Below are positions 1-7,595 of a stretch of 41,192 nt of DNA, piece by piece. The position numbers were made by a program, and so were the translations under genes. The first letter of the stretch is position 1. Every line of letters begins with the position of its first letter. The DNA comes from an uncultured bacterium (GTDB taxonomy: Bacteria; Verrucomicrobiota; Kiritimatiellia; CAIKKV01; CALHGX01), in the NCBI GenBank assembly GCA_938031185.1, contig CALHGX010000071.1:1-41192 (forward strand). Reading direction: 5' to 3'. The notes beneath the pieces are model-generated. The model saw nothing but the letters and a program-made list of their open reading frames with translations. It ran no database searches and had not been told where the DNA came from.

Positions 1-177
1 TTCGCCGCGCGCGCCTCGCCGATTCTGCCTGAATGCGGGATTGATCCGCAAGGCGGAGTTGCGCGGAGGGGGCGTATCTGCTAGAAAAAACCGTTTGCGG
101 TCAAACCCGGCGGACGCCGGCCACAGGCGGGATGACTGTGACGCCGCGCCGACGCCAAAGGCGCAGGAGAGGAACCG

Positions 178-2211
178 ATGAAGGATGTGACAGTGGCGGA
201 CGTGAGGAATTTCGTGCTGCTGGGACATTCGGGCAGCGGCAAGACGACGCTGACGGATGCGATGCTTTTCAAGATGGGGGTCAATGACCGGCAAGGCTCT
301 GTGGACAACGGCTCCAGCATGGCCGACTACACGGACGAAGAGAAGTCCCGTAAGATCACGATTTATGCCAAGCCGTTCAGCGGAGTGCATGCGAGCGGGG
401 GACGCAAGACGGCCATGGTGTTTTGCGATACGCCCGGCTTTGCGGACTTTTTTGGCCAGGTGATTCTGGCGGGACGGATCGCCAATGCGGCGGTGGTGGT
501 GGTGGACGCGAACGCAGGTGTGCAGGTCGGAACGGCACGAGGCTGGAAGCAGGCCGATCAACTCGAGCTTCCGCGGGCGGTGGTGGTGACGGGACTGGAT
601 CGGGAGAATGCGTCCTTCGCCCGCGTCCTGGCCGAGTTGCAGGAAAAATGGGGCGCGCGCTGCGTGCCGGTGACGTTGCCGGCGGCCGGCGGGAATGGCG
701 TGGTGGATGTGCTTTCGAGCGCCGCGCCGGCCCCGGATGTGGCGGAGGCGGTTCAGGCCGCGAAGGGCAGCCTGGTGGAACTGGCGGCGGAAACGGACGA
801 TACGCTGATCGAGAAGTACCTTGCGGGCGAGCCGCTGTCCGCGGACGAACTGGCGGCGGGCTTGAGACGGGCGGTATTGGAGCGAAAACTGGTGCCGGTT
901 TTCGCCTGTCTGCCGCCCAAGGGCGTTGGGATTCAGGAGTTTCTTGACGGCGTGGCGCGGTTGTTCCCTTCGCCGCTGGATCGCCCCATCAAGGACGCCG
1001 AGGGGCGGCCGATCAATCCGGCGGCGGATGCGCCGTTCGTCGGGTTCATATGGCGGATGGTGAATGATCCCTTCATTGGCCAGTTGGCGTTCCTGTATGT
1101 CTGCGGCGGAACGCTGAAGCCCGATATGGACATTCTTAATGCAACGAAGGACCAGAAGGAACGAATTGCGGTGTTGGGGGAGTTCAACGGCAAGAAACAG
1201 GGCACGGTGGAGTCCGCCTGCGCCGGCCAGATTGTCGCCCTCAGCAAGCTCAAATTCACTGGTTTGGGCGACACGCTGTGTGCCGCCGCGCACAAGACGC
1301 TTCTGGCGCCCTTCAAATTTCCGAATCCCGTCGCATGGGCGGCGATTGCCGCCAAGACGCAGGGGGACGAGGACAAGATCGGCGTGGCGCTTCAGCGGGT
1401 GGCTGAAGAGGACCCGACCATCAAGGTGGAGCGCAGCAAGGACACCCACGAGATGGTGCTCTCCGGCATGGGCGACACGCACATCGCCGTGACGGTGGAA
1501 AAAATGAAGCGCCGCAGCAACGTGGATGTGACGCTCTCGACGCCTAAGGTGCCGTACAAGGAAACGGTGACGGCGAAGGGTGAGGGGCACTACAAGCACA
1601 AGAAGCAATCCGGCGGCCGCGGACAATTCGGCGAAGTGTATCTGCGGGTGGACCCCCTGCCGCCGGGCGAAACCGAGTGGTTCGTGGATGCTATCGTCGG
1701 CGGCGCGATTCCGGGCAATTTCCTGCCGGCCGTTCAAAAGGGGCTGGTGGAAGGGATGAGCCGGGGGTGCGTGGCGGGCTATCCCGTGGTCAACGTGCGC
1801 GTGACGGTGTACGACGGCAGCTATCACGAGGTGGATTCTTCGGAAATCTCGTTCAAAATCGCCGGCTCCCGGGCCTTCCGCGACGGGATGAGCAAGGCCA
1901 AACCCGTACTGCTCGAGCCGATCATGACGGTGCGCGTGATGGTGCCCGATCAGTTCATGGGCGATGTGAACGGCGACCTGAGCCACAAGCGCGGCCGCAT
2001 CATGGGGATGGAGACCGCCGACGGCATGCAGGTGATCGTGGCCGAGGCGCCGCAGGCGGAATTGTTCCATTATTGCGCCGAACTGCGTAGCATGACCGGC
2101 GGGCGGGGCACCTTCGAGATGGAGTTCAACCGCTACGAGGTGGTGCCGAGCAATGTGGCGCAGAAGGTGATCGCGGAAGCGGAAAAGAACAAGAAAGAAG
2201 AGGAGGAATGA
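178..2211 (+). CDS. Elongation factor G-like translational GTPase
   Basis: The 677-residue product has the full EF-G architecture: a GTPase domain (about 1-270), domain II, and EF-G domains III-V, including the KHKKQSGGRGQFGEV region of domain IV. The P-loop GHSGSGKTT is at 16-24 and the switch-I Thr of KITIYAK at 61. The switch-II motif reads DTPGFAD (84-90), where true EF-G has DTPGH with a catalytic His. The G4 motif reads TGLD (138-141) instead of NKMD. These changes place it with the EF-G-like (EF-G2) paralogues rather than housekeeping fusA, and no str-operon genes (rpsL, rpsG, tuf) are next to it. The start follows an AGGAGAGGA ribosome site about 5 bases upstream. Membership of the family is certain; a role in translocation, recycling or regulation cannot be told from sequence. 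Confidence 0.92.
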   Translation: MKDVTVADVRNFVLLGHSGSGKTTLTDAMLFKMGVNDRQGSVDNGSSMADYTDEEKSRKITIYAKPFSGVHASGGRKTAMVFCDTPGFADFFGQVILAGRIANAAVVVVDANAGVQVGTARGWKQADQLELPRAVVVTGLDRENASFARVLAELQEKWGARCVPVTLPAAGGNGVVDVLSSAAPAPDVAEAVQAAKGSLVELAAETDDTLIEKYLAGEPLSADELAAGLRRAVLERKLVPVFACLPPKGVGIQEFLDGVARLFPSPLDRPIKDAEGRPINPAADAPFVGFIWRMVNDPFIGQLAFLYVCGGTLKPDMDILNATKDQKERIAVLGEFNGKKQGTVESACAGQIVALSKLKFTGLGDTLCAAAHKTLLAPFKFPNPVAWAAIAAKTQGDEDKIGVALQRVAEEDPTIKVERSKDTHEMVLSGMGDTHIAVTVEKMKRRSNVDVTLSTPKVPYKETVTAKGEGHYKHKKQSGGRGQFGEVYLRVDPLPPGETEWFVDAIVGGAIPGNFLPAVQKGLVEGMSRGCVAGYPVVNVRVTVYDGSYHEVDSSEISFKIAGSRAFRDGMSKAKPVLLEPIMTVRVMVPDQFMGDVNGDLSHKRGRIMGMETADGMQVIVAEAPQAELFHYCAELRSMTGGRGTFEMEFNRYEVVPSNVAQKVIAEAEKNKKEEEE

Positions 2212-2214
2212 GGC

Positions 2215-3126
2215 CTGAATCCGCTGGCGGAACACCGGACGCGATGCGAACTATGCCCGCGCCGCTGCGGGGTGAACCGCGCGGCGGGCGAACGGGGATG
2301 GTGTGGGGCCGGGGCCGCCGTGGAGGTGTATCGGCATGGTCCGCATCATGGGGAGGAGCCACCCCTTTCAGGGACGCGGGGATCGGGAACGATTTTTTTC
2401 AGCCGGTGCACGATGCGGTGTCTCTACTGTCAGAACCATCCCTGGAGCCAGGATGGGGCCGGCCGCGCCCTGGCGGCGGCGGAGTTCGAGGAGGTATTCC
2501 GGAGACTTTGGGCGGCAGGGTGTCACAACTGGAACCTGGTCAGCCCAACGCCATGGTTGCCGCAGGTTGTCGAGGCGTTGGCCGCGTTGCGAAGCGCTGG
2601 CGTTCGGCTGCCGGTGGTGTACAATACCAGCGGGTTTGAGCGGGTGGAAACCTTGCGGGCGCTAGAGCGTTGGGTGGATATCTACCTGCCGGACCTGCGC
2701 TATGCGCGGGCGGCCACGGCGGCAGCGGGGTCCGAGACGCCCGCCTATCCCAAGGCGGCGCGAGCGGCGCTGGTGGAAATGGTGCGCCAAAAGGGGCCGC
2801 TGCGGACGGAGGAGGACGGGGTGGCCCGCGAGGGCGTGATCTGCCGCATCCTCGTGCTGCCCGGGTTTGCGGAGGAGGCGGTCGAGAATTTGGAATGGCT
2901 GGCGGCCGCCGTCGGCACGGACATCGCGGTCAGCGTGATGGCCCAGTATGTGCCGGCGGGGCGGGCCGTGGGCCGCGAGCCGTGGGGAAGAAAGGTCGGG
3001 CGGGAGGAATATGAGCGCGTGACCGCGCGGGCGGAGGCGCTGGGTTTTTCGCGCGGCTGGATGCAGGAATACGAAGCGGAGGCGCCGGACCATCTGATCG
3101 GGTATCGGATGACACCGGCCGAATGA
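2215..3126 (+). CDS. PflX-like radical SAM protein (COG1313 type), probable CTG start
   Basis: The radical SAM cluster motif CX3CX2C (CTMRCLYC) is followed by QN, as in pyruvate-formate-lyase-activase relatives. The first common start codon in frame is GTG at 2272. However, the codons before it, back to 2215, encode NPLAEHRTRCELCPRRCGVN. This contains the CXXCPRXC cysteine motif that opens PflX-type proteins, so the coding region must begin upstream. The only candidates are CTG codons. CTG at 2215 lies 8 bases after an AGGAGG site (2201-2206) and 3 bases after the stop of the upstream GTPase, in the same frame. The product would be about 303 residues with two Fe-S-binding cysteine sets. The substrate is unknown. 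ATG at 2208 overlaps the upstream stop but is in the wrong frame. Family call is firm; the CTG start is inferred. Confidence 0.85.
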   Translation: MNPLAEHRTRCELCPRRCGVNRAAGERGWCGAGAAVEVYRHGPHHGEEPPLSGTRGSGTIFFSRCTMRCLYCQNHPWSQDGAGRALAAAEFEEVFRRLWAAGCHNWNLVSPTPWLPQVVEALAALRSAGVRLPVVYNTSGFERVETLRALERWVDIYLPDLRYARAATAAAGSETPAYPKAARAALVEMVRQKGPLRTEEDGVAREGVICRILVLPGFAEEAVENLEWLAAAVGTDIAVSVMAQYVPAGRAVGREPWGRKVGREEYERVTARAEALGFSRGWMQEYEAEAPDHLIGYRMTPAE

Positions 3127-3155
3127 ACGGAAGGACGACGGAAGGGGTTTTTGCC

Positions 3156-3911
3156 ATGAGCGGTCACAGTAAGTGGAAGACGATTCAACACAAGAAGGGC
3201 GCGGCGGACGCCAAGCGCGGCAAGATTTTCAGCAAGTTCGCCAAGGAATTGATGGTGGTGGCGCGGCAGGGGGGCGGCAATCCCGAGACCAACGCGGCGC
3301 TGCGCAACTTGATTCAGCGGTGCAAGGCCGCCAGCATGCCGAACGAGAACATCGAGCGCGCCATCAAGAAGGGCACCGGCGAGATGGAAGGCGCGGTGAT
3401 GGAGGAAATCTCCTACGAAGGGTACGCCGGCGGCGGCATTGGCGTGATCGTCAAGGTGCTGACCGACAACAAGAACCGCGCGGCGGCGGAAATCCGGCAC
3501 ATTTTCACCAAGCACGGATCCAATTTCGCGGCGCAGGGCGCGGTTTCCCGCGGCTTCAAACGGCGCGGACAGATTTTCGTGGACGCCGCCGGCGTGGATG
3601 AAGACCGCCTCATGGATATTGCGCTGACGGCCGGCGCGGAAGACATGCAACGGGATGGGGATCAGTTCGAAATCCTCACCGATCCCGTGGCGTTGCCGAC
3701 CGTGGCCGAAGCGCTGGAAAAAGCCGGCATCAAGCCCGTCAATGCCGAGGTGCGCATGATTCCGGACACCTATGTGTCGGTGACGGATAAGTCCGTGGCC
3801 AAGTCCGTGATGAGTTTCGTACAGGCGCTGGAGGACCACGACGACGTGCAGGACGTGTACACCAACATGGACGTCAGCGACGACGTGCTGGCCGGCCTCG
3901 AAGGCGAATAA
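3156..3911 (+). CDS. yebC: YebC/PmpR family protein
   Basis: The 251-residue protein begins with the family signature MSGHSKWKTIQHKKGAADAK and keeps the conserved asparagine-rich central region (NPETNAALRN, ASMPNENIERAIKKGTG, YEGYAGGG). YebC-family proteins were first described as DNA-binding regulators and have more recently been linked to relief of ribosome stalling. Starting at 3156 rather than the in-frame ATG at 3123 matches the family N-terminus and sits 8 bases after GGAAGGGG. It lies directly before ruvC, the usual yebC-ruvCAB arrangement, and 29 bases after the radical SAM gene, so it is probably in the same transcript. Confidence 0.97.
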   Translation: MSGHSKWKTIQHKKGAADAKRGKIFSKFAKELMVVARQGGGNPETNAALRNLIQRCKAASMPNENIERAIKKGTGEMEGAVMEEISYEGYAGGGIGVIVKVLTDNKNRAAAEIRHIFTKHGSNFAAQGAVSRGFKRRGQIFVDAAGVDEDRLMDIALTAGAEDMQRDGDQFEILTDPVALPTVAEALEKAGIKPVNAEVRMIPDTYVSVTDKSVAKSVMSFVQALEDHDDVQDVYTNMDVSDDVLAGLEGE

Positions 3912-3927
3912 CCGCGGCGGGGGACAT

Positions 3928-4425
3928 GTGCGGGTGCTGGGCATAGACACGGCGCTGCGCTCCACGGGCGTGGGCGTGGTGGAGGCCGCCGGCAGCCGCA
4001 TGACGGCGGTCGAATACGGCTGCCTGCGCAACGCGGCGGACGCGCCGTTATCGGCCTGTTTGTTGCGGCTGCATGAGGGCTTGCGGGAGGTGATCGGCCG
4101 CGCCCGGCCGGACGCGGCGGCCGTCGAAGGCGTCTTTTTTTGCAAGAACGCCCGCACGGCGGTCTTGCTGGGGCAGGCCCGCGGCGCGGTGATTGCGGCC
4201 TGCGCGGCGGCGGCGGTGCCCGTGTTCGAGTATCCGCCCCGGCGGGTAAAGCAGGCGGTGGTCGGATATGGGGCGGCGGACAAGGAGCAGGTGCGGCGCA
4301 TGGTGACGGCGCTGCTCGGGTTAAGCGAACCGCCGCGCGATGACGCCGGGGACGCGCTGGCGATTGCGATTTGTCACCTCAACACCCGGACGCAATGCGC
4401 GGCGCTTGCGCCGCAGCCAATATGA
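3928..4425 (+). CDS. ruvC: Crossover junction endodeoxyribonuclease RuvC
   Basis: This is the Holliday junction resolvase of homologous recombination, which nicks two strands symmetrically after RuvAB branch migration. The 165-residue protein starts at a GTG (MRVLGIDTALRSTG) and keeps the acidic metal-binding set: Asp7 in GID, Glu67 in VEGVFF, and Asp139 and Asp142 in DDAGDALA. Length is normal for the family. An ATG two bases upstream is out of frame. The stop overlaps the ruvA start as ATGA, which points to translational coupling. Confidence 0.97.
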   Translation: MRVLGIDTALRSTGVGVVEAAGSRMTAVEYGCLRNAADAPLSACLLRLHEGLREVIGRARPDAAAVEGVFFCKNARTAVLLGQARGAVIAACAAAAVPVFEYPPRRVKQAVVGYGAADKEQVRRMVTALLGLSEPPRDDAGDALAIAICHLNTRTQCAALAPQPI

Positions 4426-5021
4426 TCGCGTTCTTGGAAGGCATTTTGGCGGAGAAGGAACCCACGCGCGTGGTGATCAACGTGGGCGGCGTGGGGTACG
4501 AGGCGCTGATTCCGCTCAGCAGCTATGACCGGCTGCCGCCGGAAGGGCAGCCGTGCCGACTGCTGGTTTGTCACCTGGTGCGCGAAGACGCACAGCAGCT
4601 TGTCGGGTTTGCGACGGAAGCGGAGAAGCGCATGTTCAATTTGCTCGTCAGCGTCACAGGCATCGGTCCCAAGCTGGCGTTGGCGGCCTTGAGCGGGCTG
4701 TCCGTGCGTGAGTTGAAGGCCGCGCTGGTGGAAGGAGATACCCGCCGATTGAGTTCCATTTCCGGCGTCGGGCGCAAAACGGCGGAACGGATGGTTGTCG
4801 AACTGCGCGACAAAATCGGTGCGGGCGAGGCGCTGGAGGCGCGGGCGGGCGCCACCGAGGTGACGCCGGAGGATTTGCGCGCGCGGGATGCGCTGCTCGC
4901 GTTGGTGTCGCTCGGCTACAAGCGCGCCGAGGCCCAGGAAATGGTGATGCGGGCCGCGCGGGCGGCCGGTGCACGCGAGGTCACCGTCGAGGAACTGGTG
5001 CGGCTGGCGCTGGGAGGTTGA
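4422..5021 (+). CDS. ruvA: Holliday junction branch migration protein RuvA
   Basis: This is the junction-binding subunit that loads RuvB. The 199-residue protein starts MIAFLEGILAEKEP, the normal N-terminal OB-fold beginning, although the frame is open 51 bases further upstream. Two helix-hairpin-helix motifs are visible (SVTGIGPKLALAALSGL and ISGVGRKTAERMVVEL). The C-terminal domain III that contacts RuvB is present (ARDALLALVSLGYKRAEAQ). The start overlaps the ruvC stop by ATGA. Confidence 0.97.
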   Translation: MIAFLEGILAEKEPTRVVINVGGVGYEALIPLSSYDRLPPEGQPCRLLVCHLVREDAQQLVGFATEAEKRMFNLLVSVTGIGPKLALAALSGLSVRELKAALVEGDTRRLSSISGVGRKTAERMVVELRDKIGAGEALEARAGATEVTPEDLRARDALLALVSLGYKRAEAQEMVMRAARAAGAREVTVEELVRLALGG

Positions 5022-5034
5022 AAGGAGCACGGGC

Positions 5035-6051
5035 ATGACGGACCGCTTCGTCTCCGACACGCTGAACCGGCCGGACAGGGAGCTGGATGTGCAGCTTCGG
5101 CCGTCCCGGTTCCGGGACTTCGTGGGACAAGACAAGATCACGGAGCGGTTGACGCTGTTCGTGCAGGCCGCCCGGCAGCGGGGCGACGTGCTGGAGCATG
5201 TGCTGTTGTCCGGTCCGCCCGGGCTGGGCAAGACCACTCTGGCCTACATTTTGGCCGAGGAAATGGGCGTGCACATCAAATGCACCTCGGGCCCGGTGGT
5301 GGACAAACCCGGGGATCTAGCCGGGCTCCTTACTGGGATGGAACGGGGGGACATTCTTTTTGTGGACGAGATCCATCGCATGCAGCGCGCCGTGGAGGAA
5401 TATCTCTATTCGGCGATGGAGGACTTCGTCATTGACATCATGATTGACCAGGGGCCGAACGCGCGGTCGGTGAGGCTGAATCTGCAGCCGTTCACGCTGA
5501 TCGGGGCGACGACTCGCAGCGGGCTGCTTTCGGCGCCGCTGCGCTCGCGTTTCGGCATGCAGGCGCGGCTCGACTACTACGAGGAAGCGGCGCTGGAACG
5601 GATTCTGGCGCGGTCGGCGCGCATACTCGATGTGAACATGGACGCGGATGGCGCGCGCGAAATCGCGCGCCGCTGCCGGGGCACTCCGCGCATCGGAAAC
5701 AACCTGCTGCGCCGCGTGCGGGACTACGCGCAAGTTCGGGCGGGAAATCGAATCACGCGCGAAGTGGCCGATCAGGCGCTGGCCATGATGGACATAGACC
5801 GCCACGGACTGGACGAGATGGACAAGCGGATTCTGGAGGCGGTCGTGTTCCGTTTCGGCGGCGGGCCGGTCGGATTAGGATCTCTGGCTGTGTCCGTGGG
5901 CGAAGAGCCCGACACGATCGAGGAAGTCTATGAGCCGTTCCTGATCCAGGAAGGCTACCTCAAACGCACGCCGCAGGGCCGCGTAATCACCGATCGGGGC
6001 CGGGAGCGCGTAGGCGCTCCGCCCAACGAACGACAAGGGCGGCTGCTGTGA
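5035..6051 (+). CDS. ruvB: Holliday junction branch migration ATPase RuvB
   Basis: This is the hexameric AAA+ motor that drives branch migration with RuvA. The 338-residue protein has Walker A GPPGLGKTT (60-68), Walker B FVDEIHR (109-115), a sensor-1 region GATTRSG, an arginine-finger region LRSRFG, and a C-terminal winged helix. The usual sensor-2 stretch GTPRIANRLLRR reads GTPRIGNNLLRR here, a small deviation. The start at 5035 follows AAAGGAG by 7 bases; an in-frame ATG at 4969 lies inside ruvA and is rejected. Confidence 0.97.
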   Translation: MTDRFVSDTLNRPDRELDVQLRPSRFRDFVGQDKITERLTLFVQAARQRGDVLEHVLLSGPPGLGKTTLAYILAEEMGVHIKCTSGPVVDKPGDLAGLLTGMERGDILFVDEIHRMQRAVEEYLYSAMEDFVIDIMIDQGPNARSVRLNLQPFTLIGATTRSGLLSAPLRSRFGMQARLDYYEEAALERILARSARILDVNMDADGAREIARRCRGTPRIGNNLLRRVRDYAQVRAGNRITREVADQALAMMDIDRHGLDEMDKRILEAVVFRFGGGPVGLGSLAVSVGEEPDTIEEVYEPFLIQEGYLKRTPQGRVITDRGRERVGAPPNERQGRLL

Positions 6052-6076
6052 TGCCGCCGAATCAAGGGGCTCTCGG

Positions 6077-7348
6077 ATGAAGACACGCGCGCTGCGCTTG
6101 TACGGGAAGAAAGATCTGCGGCTTGAGGTGTTCGATCTGCCGGAACCCGGCGAGGACGAGATCTTGGCGGAGATCGTCACCAATTCCATCTGCATGTCCG
6201 ACCACAAGGCAGCCGAACAGGGTGCGGACCACAAGCGGGTGCCGAACGATGTTGCAACGCGGCCCATCATCATTGGTCATGAATTTGCCGGCATTATCCG
6301 GTGGGTGGGGGGGCGCTGGGCGGATCGTTTTGCGCCCGGCCAGCGTTTCGGTATTCAGCCGGCGCTGGGCTACAAAGGGTCGTTGGAAGCGCCGGGTTAC
6401 TCGTTCCGCTGGATCGGCGGGCAAGCCGCGTGGGTGATCATCCCCGCCTGCGTCATGGAGTGCGACTGCCTGTTGCCGTACGAAGGAGAAGGGTTCTTCA
6501 AGGCTTCGTTAAGCGAGCCCATGTCCTGCCTGATCGGCGCCTGCCATGCGCAGTATCATACCCGCTACGGACGGTACGAACACCAGATGGGCATTGTGGA
6601 GGGCGGCTGTTGCGCGTTGCTGGCAGCGGCAGGGCCGATGGGCTTGGGTTGTGTGGACTACCTTGTGCACGGACCACGCCGGCCCCGTCTGCTGGTGGTC
6701 ACCGACATTGACGCGGCCCGGCTGAATCGGGCGCAACGTCTGTATCCGGTGGAGGAGGCGGCCGCGCACGGAGTGACGCTGCGGTATGTGAATACCGCGG
6801 GGATGGCGGATGCCGCAGGGACGTTGCGGCATCTGACAGAGGGGACGGGTTATGACGATGTGTTCGTATTCGCGCCTGTGGCGGCGGTGGTGGAACAGGC
6901 AGACGCCCTGCTGGGCCGGAACGGCTGCCTCAACTTCTTTGCCGGGCCGACCGATCCGGCGTTCTCCGCACGATTCAATTTTTACAACGTGCACTACGCC
7001 GAGACCCACTTGGTGGGCACATCCGGCGGCAATACGGACGATATGCGCGAAGCTTTGCGGCTGATGTCCGAAGGACGGATCAATCCGGCCGCTATGATTA
7101 CGCATGTGGGGGGCATAACCGCCGCGCGGGATGCGACGCTGAATCTGCACCGCCTCCCCGGCGGCAAAAAACTGATTTACACGCAATACGATTTTCCGCT
7201 GATCGCGATCGAGGACCTGTGCAACCACACGGAGGGCCCACGAGTTTTTGTGGAGCTGGGCGAAATCTGCCGCCGTCATGACGGTCTCTGGAACATCGAA
7301 GCCGAGAATCATCTTCTCGCAAAGGGCAAAAAACTGCCTATGGAATAA
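6077..7348 (+). CDS. Zinc-dependent dehydrogenase, L-sorbose-1-phosphate reductase-like
   Basis: This is a 423-residue member of the medium-chain dehydrogenase/reductase family. Likely catalytic-zinc ligands are Cys39 (in SICMSDHK), His68 with Glu69 (in IIGHEF), and Glu147 (in SLSEPMS). The structural-zinc cysteine cluster of alcohol dehydrogenases is absent. A Rossmann dinucleotide motif GPMGLG is at 186-191. The CMSDHK motif, the long loop after the GHE motif and the extended C-terminus resemble sorbose-phosphate reductases, so the substrate is probably a sugar or polyol phosphate. That is inference. It begins 25 bases after ruvB with an AAGGGG site and may be co-transcribed, though no functional link with recombination is evident. 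Confidence 0.8.
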   Translation: MKTRALRLYGKKDLRLEVFDLPEPGEDEILAEIVTNSICMSDHKAAEQGADHKRVPNDVATRPIIIGHEFAGIIRWVGGRWADRFAPGQRFGIQPALGYKGSLEAPGYSFRWIGGQAAWVIIPACVMECDCLLPYEGEGFFKASLSEPMSCLIGACHAQYHTRYGRYEHQMGIVEGGCCALLAAAGPMGLGCVDYLVHGPRRPRLLVVTDIDAARLNRAQRLYPVEEAAAHGVTLRYVNTAGMADAAGTLRHLTEGTGYDDVFVFAPVAAVVEQADALLGRNGCLNFFAGPTDPAFSARFNFYNVHYAETHLVGTSGGNTDDMREALRLMSEGRINPAAMITHVGGITAARDATLNLHRLPGGKKLIYTQYDFPLIAIEDLCNHTEGPRVFVELGEICRRHDGLWNIEAENHLLAKGKKLPME

Positions 7349-7349
7349 A

Positions 7350-7364
7350 GCGACACTCTGTCGC
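7350..7364 (+). terminator. Hairpin just after the dehydrogenase gene
   Basis: A perfect 6-bp stem, GCGACA-CTC-TGTCGC, begins 2 bases after the stop codon. There is no good T-run after it (GCTTATCC follows), so it is at best a weak intrinsic terminator or a 3'-end stabilising hairpin. Confidence 0.35.
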
Positions 7365-7442
7365 GCTTATCCGATGCCGGAGTTGTGTGGCGCCATAATG
7401 ACGCGCTTCCTGCGTTTTCAAACAAGAAGATCGCAAGTTCTG

Positions 7443-7488
7443 TTGTCATTGTAACATGTTATTGAGAAGCATGTTACATTGATAATGC
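7443..7488 (+). promoter_or_regulatory. Inverted repeat and probable promoter upstream of dnaK
   Basis: A perfect 9-bp inverted repeat, TGTAACATG-N11-CATGTTACA, occupies 7450-7478 in an AT-rich patch about 120 bases before dnaK. A -10-like GATAAT at 7481-7486 lies 2 bases beyond its right arm, and TTGTCA at 7443-7448 resembles a -35 although the spacing is too long. The size resembles CIRCE (9-bp arms) but the sequence does not, so this looks like an operator for a different repressor. The regulator is not in the window. The rest of 7365-7595 shows nothing further. Confidence 0.6.
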
Positions 7489-7595
7489 AGCGTTCGTGGT
7501 CGTTGTGGCACGTCAATTGCTTGATGCCAAGCAGGTGATTTCTGTTCTTGGTTGGTAGTGCGACGGCTTTCTACATAAAATACGAAGGAGCGGCC

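Noticed and set aside
2208-2639. Open frame from the ATG overlapping the GTPase stop
   Set aside because: The ribosome site is too close, and the product is a low-complexity shadow of the radical SAM frame.
2745-4301. 518-residue open frame on the minus strand
   Set aside because: It is antisense to the radical SAM gene, yebC and ruvC and has no recognisable domain.
7450-7478. CIRCE element before dnaK
   Set aside because: The arms TGTAACATG/CATGTTACA and the N11 spacer do not match TTAGCACTC-N9-GAGTGCTAA.
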